From: Apostichopus japonicus
Taxonomy: Eukaryota; Echinodermata; Holothuroidea; Aspidochirotida; Stichopodidae
Assembly (NCBI RefSeq): GCF_037975245.1
Contig: NC_092561.1
Location: 20,149,508 to 20,213,507 of the forward strand
Direction of reading: 5' to 3'
Length of the DNA stretch: 64,000 nucleotides
Under the pieces are notes generated by a model. It saw only the letters and a list, made by a program, of their open reading frames with translations, did not search any database and was not told the DNA's origin. This document shows, in pieces, positions 23,283-35,451 of the stretch. Position 1 is the first letter of the stretch, and every line of letters begins with the position of its first letter. The translations under genes were made by a program, and so were the position numbers.

Positions 23283-25700
23283 TTACAGCCTCCAGGAACT
23301 GGATTGTGTCGTGGACAGCTGTGACTTTTCCTTGTTGATTATCCAACCCAGTTCCTGGAGAGTCTGTACTGTCTTGTGGACATTGTTTTCTGCGTCAGAT
23401 TCTGACTCCCCTACCATGAGCCAATCGTTGAGACTGAAAACTGTGAGACCTCTTTTTCTAAGGTAGGAGACTACCGTTCCCGTTATTCTTGTGAATCCTC
23501 TGGGATGTAACATATAGTCCAAACGGGTGAGCTTTGTATCTGAAATCCTTTCCGGCTTATTCGAAGGCTAGGTACCGTTGATGGCCTCGGTGCATGGGCA
23601 TGTGTAAGTAGACGCCTTTGATGTCTATGCTCGCTGCCCACATGCCCTTTTTGAGAAAGGGTATAACTAAATTTAGCGTTGAAATGTTTCGGCTTTAATA
23701 AGATTTTGTTTAGGGGTTTTAGATTAAGGATGGGACACCAAGATCCGTCCTGTTTTTTTGTTAGAAAGAAATAGGACCGGAAGCGGGGTCCCACCTCCCG
23801 AAACCTCTACAACTGCATGCCTGCTTGGCCAGCAGGCCTGAAATTTCCCCTTCTAGAGCAGCTGTTTGAACGGGTCCGTGGTTGTTGAGGTTATTCTTCC
23901 TCCATCCCCAGAAGGCAGACTAGAGGTAAATTCTAGTTGATACCCTTATGAAATCGTCTCCAACACCCATTTGTCCCTGCCCATGATCACCCATTTCTGG
24001 GTGAAGTATGTTAATCTCCCCCTCTCACCCCACCCCCCCCCCCACCTGCGTAATTGCCGAGGTGAGGTAGGCACCCCTAGGTCTAAGCGGCGAACGACAG
24101 TCTTGTGGAGGAGCGGTTGATGTCCAGAGTCCTCCAGTGGTGGCTGTTGAACCACTGCTGGTGCCTCTGGATGCCCGGTTAATTGATCCTCGACCCCTTA
24201 CCTGTGAGGCTTCTCTTCCCTGTGCTCTGGAAGATGCTTCCCTGTGGCTGTCTGGTTTCTCTCAGTGTGGTCTTCGTTTGAACCGATGACTGGAATTCAG
24301 ACAGCTAGGGTTTCTCTGTGGGACACCTTCTTCCTGTAGTTTCTGCTGGGAATGCCCGCGAAAGGACATCATTATCCCTTCTGTTCTTCACTGATCATTT
24401 GGCTATTCTGGCAAATTGATTGTAAGCCAGCCTTACGGGTGGACCAAGGAATAGTAGGTGATGTCCGGCCTCGTTCCTGGAGACCTGGTTGTCGTCTTGT
24501 GGGAGCTGCTGATGCTGCCTCAGTTTTCTTCTGGCCCCCGGTAGGATAGTTGGACATTTAAGCAGAGCTTTCCAAGCGTCATCGTGTACTCTGATAGCTC
24601 TGTCCGCTTTAGCTGGAGTATATTTCCTTTTTGTCTGCGATTTCCTCGAACATATCATAGCACGAGGCATTGGCATAGCGGCTCTTGGTTGGCACGCAAC
24701 CTCCCCTGTCACCGTTAGCTTCGAGACCTGAGTCGGTGTCTGTGGCATTCTGGCTACTCGTCAAAACCCAAGTGCTTTCAGAAGATATCAGCTGCCCTGC
24801 ATTGTAAGCTCTAGGGGCAATACTCCCCATCCCATGAGGGGATTGGAGCCCGGGGGTTCATGGGTTTCTTCCTTAAGTCCCTTAAGGTTAACGGAAGCCC
24901 TAGAATCTAGGGTATCCTCTCCAGTGACAGTTTCTTCTGGCTCTGGAGTTGATTGCAGGACCATGACTGGGCTGGCCATTATCTTCCTGCTCCCACCTTT
25001 TGCCTCTGTTCAACTCTCTGTTGTTCCAAGAGTGGTTTTAAGAGGCCTGTCAGTTGTGCCCCGTCGGAGGATTCGGAAGATTCATCTGTGTCCCCGCTCC
25101 GGGACCGGCTCCGATGCAGCGACCCTCCGGCCGCGGAATCTTTCTCCTGTGTCCCCGATGGGACTGGGGCTGGGCTTTCTGAGTTTCCGGTGCCTGCTGC
25201 TGCCCTACCTCCCCATCTGCGACCCGGATTGGGATGATCTCTCCAGGCCGGCCAAGCCGGACTTCTTTTTAGGCAACTCTTTCTTTGCCGTAGCCTTGCA
25301 TTTTCCTTTGACGGTTCCCTTGGCCATAACCAAACCGGACGTCGCCGGGACCGATGGAGGGACTCTCTCCACCTCTCTTTCTCTTTCTCTCCTTTGGCCT
25401 CTCTTGGCCACGCTCCTCTACCTCTCATTCCTCCTCTTCCTTTCCCATTTGAGCTACTTCCCTCTCCACTAGGGAACCTTTTGGGTTGGGGATCAAGTCT
25501 AACTTGTCCTGTAGCTGATTCCTTTGTCCCCTTAACCAGACATCAATTTCTTGCCATTGGTTGGGGGTGAACTGGATGCAAACCAGACACTAATCCTTTC
25601 TGGTGCAAGAATGGCAATTCAGGCAAAGGTCATGTTCGTCCCAAGCCCTCCCGAGATGGAACATGGAGCCGCTAACGCATTTCAGTTGACTACATGACAT
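23283..25700 (-). mobile_element. Decayed DIRS-like retrotransposon (gag and partial RT)
   Basis: On the minus strand the order is gag then reverse transcriptase. The gag start (about 25680-25480) has a Cys/His cluster (CLNCHSC...CLVC) followed by QWQEIDVWL, with a stop inside the cluster. A basic, Ser/Glu-rich frame follows (25428-24979), then the gag C-terminal part (24748-24395). The RT part (23794-23283, several frames) reads KKQDGSWCPILNLKPLNKIL, then FTRITGTVVSYLRKRGLTVF and DWLMVGESESDAENNVHKTV, typical of DIRS-type RT. Frameshifts and stops are many. The RNase H, methylase and tyrosine-recombinase parts are not present; the element is cut at 23.28 kb near an AT tract. It lies within the 10-kb block that only the left unit has. 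Confidence 0.8.
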
Positions 25701-27128
25701 GACTGAAAGAAAACTAAGTTAAGGAACAACTTCTTAACGTAAATTACCAAAATGATGTGAGAAACAGGGAAGGAGAAGTAAACTAACAAAATGTAGAGAT
25801 ACGTAGTTGTACCTTAACAAAGCGCCTCCCCTAGAGGCCCGCGGCTTAAAAAGGTAACAAGAAAATTACCTAATTTAACCCCACCACAAAAAGTAAAGTA
25901 AACAAGTGACGAAACTTGAAGAGAATAAACTCAAATACGAGAGAAGGCAATATGAAACAAAAATATCCGAGAGAAAAACGAATTCCTGCATATAGCCTGT
26001 GTGTGAGAAGAAGGCAGGAAAACTAGCGTAACTACGGTAAACAATTTGCGGAACTGCTACCCTGCTAGTGCTTACACATAAAAAACACAGAGCGAAAAGC
26101 GCTCCCTAAAATAGCCCCAACAAACCTCCCTAATGCAAGGAAAGGATACTTATCTGGCTGCAAGAACTTCCAAGGTCTCTCTTTACCAGTAGATGGAAAA
26201 ATCTACAATCCTAGGTAACCGTAAACAGACAAATTCCGATCGGAAAATTCCACTTGAAAAATAACAATCCAGACACTTTGGATGGTGGAATGAGAAGGAA
26301 GGGCGGTGACCGGTGTAGCCGGTCATAGAGGGCGCACATTGTTAAAAGGCTACCGGGACATTCCAGACACTGTAGAATGTGGACGCTATGGTTGTGGGGA
26401 GACAGGTAAGCGAGGAACAAAGTAGATCATGTATTTACTAAAATAGATCCACATTCCATGTACAAGAGTCACACAAACTTTATTACTAAAGTTTCCCATA
26501 ATTTGATTCCTATCAATTTGTACATAGGGTCAAGTTTATATGAGTTCACATAGGTCAATTCATATAACAGGACTTATCGATTTAAACTTGAAAACACATG
26601 TGCTAACAAGGATTTAAGATTCCAGAAGGAGAAAACCTTAAATTATGAAATTTATCCAAGCTTCACTTTTCGAATTGCCATGTATAAATATTTGTATACT
26701 TTGTCAAATCACCTCCTAACCTATAGCCACACAAAGAATTCCTAAAATATAACCACAGCGAAAGCCCTCTCAGTGGTTACTTGCCGTCAAATACATTACG
26801 TATGCAGCACAAGAGTACAGTAGTTTGCATGCTAACCCTGGCTGAAGTTCATACTGAATGTACAGTACCTAAAGCTAACGTTTGAGCTCCACCTAAAACA
26901 GCAAGGAGGTTCTACTGCATATGAGGAATTCAAATCAGCATAACGTTCACATCTTCATGGATGGGTGTTTGAAAATCTTAATCCAATAGCCCGAAGGATG
27001 TTTGTACTAGCCCCAATTCTTCAAACTAACGTTAGGCTATGGCTTCCACATACTATGCACACAAGTAACCTGCTATGAACGTTAATAGGCAATTGAAACC
27101 TCAGTTCAGTGACATACAAAGAAGACAC
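25701..27128. other. No gene seen
   Basis: Unique-looking sequence with no convincing exon on either strand. 26580-26690 repeats wording seen at 21960-22060 ('aagattccagaa...cttatccaagcttcact'), so part is an old repeat. Confidence 0.6.
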
Positions 27129-27330
27129 CTAATATACAAGCAAACAACTCCTCAATAGTGACCCTCTATGACCATTGACCTCCACCAAAAACGATAGGCT
27201 TCTTATACTCAATGTGGTGGTACTTCTACGCATTAAATATGAAGTTGGTCTGACCTTCCCATCTTGAGATATCGTGTCTACAAGCTGGGCGTCACAAACG
27301 CACTCACACACACACATACGCCATTATGAA
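27129..27330. repeat. Monomer of the 'TGACCTTTGACCT' repeat family
   Basis: Contains a diverged 'tgaccattgacctccaccaaaaacgatagg', a 'gagatatcgtgtctacaag' block and a (CA)n end. Related copies are at 11.2-11.9, 17.2, 47.95-48.75 and 59.57-60.12 kb. Confidence 0.75.
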
Positions 27331-27447
27331 TGAAAAGGTTACGATTATCATCGAAACCTTATTGACAAGAGTTATGTGTACGCTTTTGAGAGTATACCAA
27401 CAGTAAGTTAATGGTTACACATTCGTTAAGTTTGAAGGTTGATTTAC

Positions 27448-27518
27448 CTGTAATGAAACTTGTTTGTCAAAGCGATGGATTGGTCTTGTATGTTCCACTT
27501 CTTCCATGAGGGATAATC
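27448..27518 (-). CDS. Middle CARD gene, exon 4 (linker)
   Basis: 71-nt exon, acceptor cactcttaaag and donor gtaaat. With the single base carried over from exon 3 it encodes GLSLMEEVEHTRPIHRFDKQ then VSLQ and ends in phase 0. The right-gene paralogue (60258-60328) has the same length, splice sites and phase, with residues GLSLMEEVGYTRPIHRCDKQ then VASQ. A truncated third copy is at 12117-12128. No domain; it connects the CARD to whatever follows. Confidence 0.7.
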
Positions 27519-29568
27519 CTTTAAGAGTGAAATAAAAAAAGCATGCATCATCATCATAACTATCATTACAAACACTGGAGTACAGATTAAAAGCCCCCCC
27601 ACCCCCCCCCCCCCTTAATATACAGATCTTTCGGGTTAGGTTATTCACATGTTAGTTGCAGTTTTAAAGAAATTTCCAATAATATCCAAAAGCAAATGTT
27701 GCATTACAAGCAAGAATGTATGTAATCTCAGAGGCGGGTTCCTTGCTAGGGGTTTAAATCAGTTGAATATGAAGTAAAGAGATTCTTAGAATATACTGTA
27801 TGTGGGACAGAATACAAACGTTCGTGGGAATACGCATTATTTACCTTCTTGGCTCCACACAGCTCCTTTGGTTGAGGGTTGGACACCCCGCACAGTCTCT
27901 AAACACCAAAGTTAACTTTCACTTATTATTCAGTGCTCGCAATTACTACTTGAGTATGCGACACCTCATTGTTTCGAAAAATGTTTATTTTCACCTTTGC
28001 GTGGCAGGTTAATTTTGCTCTATGAGGTAAATATGTATTTCAGTTGTATTACTTCAAAGATTGATTATCTCGACGGCAATTACCCTGTATTTTATAGTTG
28101 TTTGAAGGCCTCGAAACAGAGAGTTCTCTAGGAGCAGAGGCTAGGTTAGTAGATTGTGGTTATAGTGCGTGATCAGGATACGTTCGCTGTTCCAACGACG
28201 GAACAAGTTACTGTATAGGAACTTATTTTACTGCTACTACTGCATGTAACATTTGTTTGATGTTAACCAAGTAATTAATGGGTATCGCGGATGGCAGGTG
28301 ACCCTCTGGGATATTTATTGTTGGTATATGTTCACATATTAAGGTTATATTCAGACTGGCAAGCTGGTAAGCTTTGGAGCCTATCGGGTTAAATTACACT
28401 TAGGCTGTATGTGTTAGCGACTGTAGAGGTGTTCGCTAATAGCGCCCTCGGATAGTCCTCACCAAAGCATTGTATTAAAATGGCCGCGCCCATGTGTCGT
28501 TAAATGTAATTGTTGCACACATAATAGTGTAGGCGTTGGACATTGGTTAATTGTTTCAGTAATGTATACAGTAGGATGAGTTGAATTAAACCAAATGTTT
28601 ATTTAATTCTTGAGCTGCTATTTATATTCAGGGAAAATCCCCATATGTTTGGTATTACAGTTGGAAGCAGAGATAAGGGTTATATGAAAGTGAGACCCCC
28701 AGTGGTGTTCCATTTTATACCATACCTACTGTATGTCAAGGGGTAAACTGCACATGTATTGTTTGTATTTTTCAGTTTATCATTTTGTCCAAGGAACATC
28801 ACTTAGATATGTCTAAGATTAAGTGTTATTGTTCTGCGGCCCGGTCATTTTTAGCTCACTTAGCCAACTTAAAGGAGTTTTCCAATTTTATTCTATTAAA
28901 TTAAAGGAGTATTACCTATGATGAATGGTGAGGCTATACTGCTTTTTATTCCTTAAGAAACTATTCTAGTGGTTTTCTTATTTTCTTCTTTCACATTTAG
29001 AGCTCGCTACAGAGGAGCGATTAACTGCTTACTACAATACAATTTGTGTCACCCCATCTCCCCCCATGGGCGTCACCACACCGACAACCTCACCACTCAC
29101 GGCTTTACATGTACCTTGTACAGTATTAGTTGTATGGCCATTACATAACACTTGCACAACCTTTAATGTGTGACGCATTAACCCGAAAGTATGCATCATT
29201 TGAGCATCACACCAAAACACAATAACAACGTTTGGTCTGTGTCACTTTAATTGTATGCATGTTGTTTATACAGGAAATGAGTCACAGCCGCAGTTTTTGA
29301 ATTATATGAAGGCTACCTTATTCACCATGGTATAGTTAAACCTTAACTTGTTCAAAAAATCAGGGCCAGTCAGTCAGTGTATGGGTTCAAATTCAATTAA
29401 TATGTTATGAATTTATTGTACTTGCTAGGTTTTTATGTTGAATTTTAACTGGTGACCTTAAAAGTTGTTGAAAATCATGGTGGCCTTTATTAATGCAGTA
29501 GCCCAATCACTGGTAGGTTTTTTACGTCTTACAGATCCAAATCGGGAATGGATTTACTGCGTTGAACG

Positions 29569-29936
29569 CAGTGGCGTAGGAAGGTACTTTTGAGTGGGGG
29601 GGCTGAAGACTGAAGGCCGGCCTGGGGGAGGGGTTTAAGGGGAGGGGGTGACCCCCTCCCCTTTGGATTTTTTTGCATTTCCAGGTGGCCTCAGATGCAA
29701 TTTGGTGCAATATAGCACACTTCAACACCCACTCCATTTTGTAAACTTAATTTTGTATTTTCACCTGGCCTTAGATGCAATTTGGTGCTCCAAATGAGAT
29801 TTTTTTCTCATTTAGAAATGAAAAAGGGGTTTTCTGACTTGCGAACCGGGGGGGCGGAATGATACTTCCGCCCCTCCACATTTTTCACTGGGGGGGGCTG
29901 GCACCCCCCCCAGCCCCCCCGGTTCCTACGCCCTTG
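29569..29936 (+). mobile_element. hAT-like MITE (family B), complete
   Basis: 8-bp target duplication gttgaacg at 29561-29568 and 29937-29944. Ends CAGTGGCGTAGGAA and TTCCTACGCCCTTG. 368 bp with G- and C-runs near both ends and no ORF of note. Confidence 0.95.
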
Positions 29937-30138
29937 GTTGAACGTCTTCAAACTTATAAGGTATATCAATCATATTGATTTATCACAATGAGCACAATGC
30001 TTCTTATATCACTAGGAATGTTGCCGAACCACATAAACTTGTTTATTAAAAAAAATATCACTTAACCTTAAGATGCTGTTTACAGATTAATGCAGCCTAT
30101 ATATATGCAGGCAGGTGTTTGTATCATGTTATACTAAC

Positions 30139-30304
30139 CTTCTTCATCTTTGCTGAGCTTTTCCACCAGATTAGTCATGCCCCCGATTTTTTCAAGAGCT
30201 TTTACCAGCTTCACATACCCATCGTCATATTTCATCACATATTTAAGAAGTTGTCGATTTGCAGGAAATTCCCCTTCTCTGTCTAGTATGCTTTTTATTT
30301 GTTC
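30139..30304 (-). CDS. Middle CARD gene, exon 3: CARD helices 4-6
   Basis: 166-nt exon, acceptor atatccatag and donor gttagt, phase 0 to phase 1. It encodes 55 residues: EQIKSILDREGEFPANRQLL, KYVMKYDDGYVKLVKALEKI and GGMTNLVEKLSKDEE. The spacing of EQI...ANRQLL...DGYVKLVKALE...LVEKL fits the second half of a CARD. It fits exon 2 (35298-35451, ending phase 0) and exon 4 (27448-27518) exactly in phase. The intron to exon 2 is about 5 kb and contains the boundary between the duplicated units, so this gene has its 5' part in the right unit and its 3' part in the left one. The right-gene paralogue is 62733-62895. Confidence 0.8.
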
Positions 30305-33300
30305 CTATGGATATAACAAAACAGAAATATTAGGAAAAATCGTTGGTACGGATAACTATAAAATTTAAAGATGATTGATTTTGTCTAAATGTTTAATGTT
30401 CACAATTGGTATAATGCATAAACTTCAAATGAACATTTCTCATGATGGATGGTTAGATTAAATTCTTTTTTTCAACAAATCTAGACTATAATAAATTCAC
30501 CTCACCTACTGTATTCATTTAGATTAGTAACACAATATTATATATATATATATATTTATTTATATTTATTTGTTTTCATTGAATATTGGAATATATAAGT
30601 TAATCTTCGTTTAACAGGACCTTAATATTGCAGCTGGTCATTTCAACGAAACCAAACTTTTATTTCCAACGCAATAATGACTAAGAAAATTCTTGATGAA
30701 AAAGGATAGAGCTATCACTTAGATCAGAAAGGAAAGGAAAGTCTGACACCCTTAAAGTATAGGAACATTTTATGTCTATACACGTAACACTCGTTCGCAG
30801 GAACTTTATCGGATAGTGAGTGCTCTGAAGATGTGAAGCTTTATATGGAACACATGTGTCGGTGAAGCCTATATTTTCGTGTAAAGTAGGGTGCTTACAT
30901 GCATCACGAAAGAACATTGTCTGCCCAGGACATTATAAAACTTTGAAATTGGAAGGGTGCGTACAGTACGTCTTGCGCACGGGTCTGTGATTTTGTACTG
31001 ATTTTATACTATGTGCTATGTGGCTATATTAGGTTATTTTAAGGCTAGCCAGCGCGAGAAACACCTGGGGTGGGGATTGCTGTTATATGAAATAGGGGGG
31101 GGATGAAATTCTATCAATACTGACTGTTACTTATTAACTGTCCTCACAGGTGTTCGAAATCGAAAATGTTACCAGCACTAAAATATTAGTGTATATACCT
31201 GTTCGTATTGGGACTTTGAACTGAATAAAGGACATGGTGGTTGGTCATCAGAAGGATGCTTTATGACTTACGTCAAGTCTAACTCTGTTACCAATCTCTG
31301 TGTGCTTGTGGTGAGTAAAGCCATATAAAATGGTTGCTTAAAGAATGCCTTTTTACTCAAACTTAATTAACTGTGGTATGTTGCAGAATGTGAAGAACAT
31401 TGTAATCATTTCATGTTGTATTTCTATTTCACTATTATTTTCGATACTTAGAATATATGAAAGTTAAAAGCTCCGAAAACTGTTGTCAAATTTTCCGTAA
31501 CCCATTTTTGGATCAAGTCTATGGCAAACCATATGTGCAAAAACTTGATAAACCAAGTGTATCACCGTTAAACTCGGTTTATCAAATTATTGCACGTGTG
31601 GCTTGCCATACACGTCTCATACAGTACTGTAGTTTGCAGATCGCCCCAGTGGGTCAGTTTTTGCTGCATAATTGCAAAATGTGTCAAAGATAAATGGTGT
31701 AAAAATGCTTTTCAGTGAGCTGCTCTCTTGCTCATAGAAAATGTTTCAGCTGAGTTATAAGAATAAATAAAAGAATATATTAATATTTAACCTACCTTAT
31801 TATCACCTTAGCCTTAAAGGAGCATTCCAGCAATATATCATGTTTGCAACTGATTAACTTGAAAAATAAAATAGCACTAAGTACTGCTTTATTCTGTTTT
31901 TTTGGACTATAACATGTACCAGAACTAAACTTTCGTCTTAAGTCATAACTGCAGTTTATTTTACATCTCATTTACATAAAAAAAATAACTACCACTGACG
32001 CAAAATACCATAAAAAAATACTCCCAGCGATATGTTCTTCAGAATGGATGGGATTTGTTGCTGTCATACATCATTTCACTCCCTTGAATGCGGCTGTTCG
32101 TCTGATCCAGTTTTCTCACTTTCTAATGAAATTTAAGATATTTAAATTTCATGAAATCAAGTGGTACAGTCTGATGAGACAAATAATAACTAGTAGTTTA
32201 TTGAACCTTATTCAACATCCAAGTATTTAAGACATAATAATGACAACTGAAAACATGCCAAATTGTTACCTCCATTGGTCCAACAAGGGACTTTGGGTTA
32301 ACGTTTCGGGCGGATGTATAGTTCTCTAAATGTGCTACTGTTCCTTTAGTTTCCAGACGAGCAGTATGTCAGTCGATATCTGCACATATACATGACATGG
32401 GAACTCTTTTCATATGTTCACAGACGTTAACTTTGCTCAATATTTACTAAACATGTTGAATGTTTTTTTTTCTTTAAATGTTACACTATGCTTGTTTATT
32501 TCATCTTTTCCACAGCACGAATCGCATAGTAAACTCCTAACCTCTATCACACAGGTTGGATGTTCGCTGTCGGCTGTGGGGCTTGCCACAACCATATAAT
32601 GTTACATAATAATGAGGTATATGAAGATTGCATGCCAATGGCTGGTTCATATCCCTATATATAGGTATATCATCAGGTATATAAAAAACCCGAAATTTAT
32701 CAAGTTGACCAGTTACGTGCCAAAGAAGAAAAAAACAACGATTACAGTTATTGGAACATGTATAAAACCAAACTCTCTGGTAATTTTGACTCTTAAAGAT
32801 GTTGGGGTGATGAAGAGTAGAAACTTGTATACATTAGTGTGTAACATGAGGTACAGTGCAAGACCAATAAAAGGGCTGTATGGTGTAACATGGAGCTGGT
32901 GTAATGAGTGGGCAGAGCTACAACACCAGTAGGAAGGTAGGATGGTAGGAAGCTAGCAACAAAAATCATTTTACTTCTGAATTTACGGGAAGCAACATGA
33001 TTCTGTACGATTTCACTCAATATCGCATACCGGATGTGTTTCATATTCGAACACGCCTTTAGTGTATCGATAGTAGTATCCTAAGTGAATAATTATGTTC
33101 ATGTAGTCTTTGATACTATGTATTATCTTGCGTTACATATTTATGTTACTATGTTTACAGTGAGACCTGGAACGTACGAGGTTAATAAATTCAAGTCTTG
33201 CACAAAACCAGAGTGTTTAGTTTAAGAATGCATACTAGTATGTAAAATGCCCTTGTAAGATGTTTAAGAAGATATTACACTGAAAATTTTACATCTGCTT

Positions 33301-33375
33301 CGACAGGGTGAAGATTTTCAATTATGTCATTTCAAGAAATTATTTTTACTGGTATTATCATTATTATTATTATAT
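30305..33375. other. Intron of the middle CARD gene up to the unit boundary
   Basis: It has a short (TA)n run (30541-30556) and several TACAGTA/TACTGTA 7-mers, including two overlapping at 31620-31631. A 106-codon plus-strand frame (32612-32932) looks like chance. No further exon recognised. An ATT-rich run (33355-33378) lies at the boundary. Confidence 0.6.
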
Positions 33376-33462
33376 TTATAGTTGTTTATTGGATTGGGGT
33401 CCACCTCTGAAGTATGGTTTCGTGCCAGTCATATTTCTAATGTTCCTCTGCAATGGTGTCTG

Positions 33463-33780
33463 TTACGTCAGAATCTTCCAACGTTTGGTTTGCTCAAAGG
33501 AAATGGGATCTTCGAAAACGTCTTGGTGAGTTTCAGGGTTCAGGGTTATGAACTCTATCGCTATTTGGACCCTACTGGGAATGTCTTGGGGCTTCGGCTT
33601 TATGAGCTTGGCGTATTTTGAGATAAGTGGATACGAAGGGGTCAGCATATTTGGCATATTATTTGTTTTAACTCTGTCCCTTAAAGGTTTCGTGATTTCC
33701 TTCTCTTCTGCGTTGTCAACAAAGAATTCCGCGAGATATGGAGACACACTTACCTGCGCGTTTGTCGCCATGGCAAGCAA
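33463..33780 (-). CDS. Paralogue of the conserved ORF (MATNAQ...)
   Basis: This is the duplicate of 88-396 with the same stop and the same CAG|gtaagt donor after MATNAQ. It lies in the large intron of the middle CARD gene, between exon 2 (35298) and exon 3 (30304). Spliced at its donor in phase 0, it could join exon 3, which starts in phase 0, giving an alternative product that begins with MATNAQ and lacks CARD helices 1-3. That transcript is only a possibility; nothing in the sequence proves it. Confidence 0.3.
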   Translation of the reverse strand: MLAMATNAQVSVSPYLAEFFVDNAEEKEITKPLRDRVKTNNMPNMLTPSYPLISKYAKLIKPKPQDIPSRVQIAIEFITLNPETHQDVFEDPISFEQTKRWKILT

Positions 33781-34929
33781 ACGGCCGAAGTTACCTACCT
33801 ACTGGGAGTCAATTATTCAGATGAATAAGCGACTCTGGGTACAGTACTCAACCATCACAAGCCACTTGTGCTACAGTCATTCATAACAGCGTGTGAACAC
33901 GGTTTTACTGTACATCACTTCCTTTCAAATATCGACGTTTCATGTCGCGCGGTATATAATATTATGATAGCAATGAGAAGCAGCTTTTGTACATACATTA
34001 CCTGTAGGGTTATCTTGCCAACTTTGAATGATAGGATGAGCTGTGTGTATCTATATATATATAAGATAATTTATAAATCAACACAAATGCTTGTATATAA
34101 AACAGATGCTTTGCAACGGGTAAAAAGAAGGCAAAGTTTATCATTCCAAATTTCTCAATACTTTGATATGAGTATGGAGAAGATTGAAAACATATCGCCC
34201 AAGACTTAACATCCAGCCCACCGGGGCATATTAACCACCAGCTCAACTATATTTTGTCAAAGAGCCAAAATTTCTTGGACTGCTGAATTAACATTGACAT
34301 AAGACTACATTATACTTTAACAGCAGCTGTACAAATGGATGCGTAATCTTTTTTTTCTAAATGTTATTATTGTTGGTAAGTGATAGGGCCTTACCCTATA
34401 AGCAAACCACATATATCTGGTGTTTATGGGGAAAAAATTAACTTTACTTGCTTCAATTTAACTCAACATTTACCTTGAAATGTAGATCCTTTTCTTTATA
34501 ACTATTTCCCAAGATGACTTTGACATGTTATCTAAATACAGTCGTATCCAGCTCATGGTGTAAATCAACTAGCTTTACCGGCTTTAAGGTTGTGTCTGGT
34601 AAACATGTGCGGCAGATCTGAACAATCTAGTTTAACCACTGCTTTACCTAGTCATAGTTTTCTTATTGTAATTGCTTTCATTGCTCTCTATGGTGTTGGA
34701 CCTATCATTTGTTTAGCATTTCCTTTCTTGTTCTAATAACGTATATAAGCTGTTTCAGTTTGCTTTTGCGACCACACTTCTTTCATAATATAAATTATAA
34801 CATTCAGTTTAGTCAGAAATAAAGTACAGATACGGTACATCTTGTTGTCTTCTTGTTTGTTTGTGTGCCGCGTGCACGTGTGTGTATATGCATGGTTAGA
34901 GCACAGGTCTGGGCCTCGGTGTGTGGTCG

Positions 34930-35088
34930 ATAGCACAAGTCCACGAGACAGGGCGACGGCCTAGCAGTCGGCCGACGGCGACCGTAGAGAATCCGATGCA
35001 CGTGCATAGATACCGTTCGATGGCCCAAGTCAATGAGACTGGGCAAAGGCAGAGCCTCGGCTACGGTGTGCATAGATTCGAGCTCATA
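34930..35088. repeat. Dimeric short repeat, right copy
   Basis: Paralogue of 1570-1742. Confidence 0.5.
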
Positions 35089-35090
35089 CA

Positions 35091-35091
<1 letters not shown>

Positions 35092-35152
<61 letters not shown>
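35092..35152. repeat. (AT)n microsatellite, right copy
   Basis: About half the length of its paralogue at 1748-1862. Confidence 0.95.
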
Positions 35153-35154
<2 letters not shown>

Positions 35155-35297
35155 CATTCATAACAGTCAATTGGAAATGTAAACATCAATCACACTTGAG
35201 GTACAGTACCTTAAGTGAGATTCTTGAAATGGACGAACATTGCATCTGACCAAGCAATGTGAGATACAACCTTGTAAATCATGCAATTGGTACTCAC

Positions 35298-35451
35298 CTC
35301 TGGATCTTCATGTAGGTCGGACAAGCTGTCTACCACAGACATAGTTGGGATTCTCCGCACGAGTTCTCTCCGGTGTCTGCTTAAATGACTACTTTGTCTT
35401 TCAAGTAATGTGTTGCGTTTTTTTTTTTTTGCACTGCGTTCAGCAGCTTTT
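35298..35451 (-). CDS. Middle CARD gene, exon 2: CARD helices 1-3
   Basis: 154-nt exon with acceptor atccaacag and donor gtgagt, phase 2 to phase 0. It encodes 51 residues: a Lys-rich start containing a run of 13 A bases, then NTLLERQSSHLSRHRRELVR and RIPTMSVVDSLSDLHEDPE. The CARD pattern HRxELVxxI...VVDxL is kept. Compared with the left copy it is three codons shorter in the Lys/Asn-rich part, still in frame, and has many amino-acid changes in a short stretch while its flanking introns are well conserved. That points to relaxed or diversifying selection and needs a proper test. The A13 run is an obvious frameshift risk. Confidence 0.8.

Noticed and set aside
24834-25472. 212-codon plus-strand ORF, the second longest in the window
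   Set aside because: It is antisense to the DIRS-like gag region; its Leu/Ser/Pro-rich composition is the complement of the gag Arg/Glu/Lys-rich frame.
32612-32932. 106-codon plus-strand ORF in the middle gene's intron
   Set aside because: Composition like the surrounding sequence, no domain and no paralogous copy to test it.
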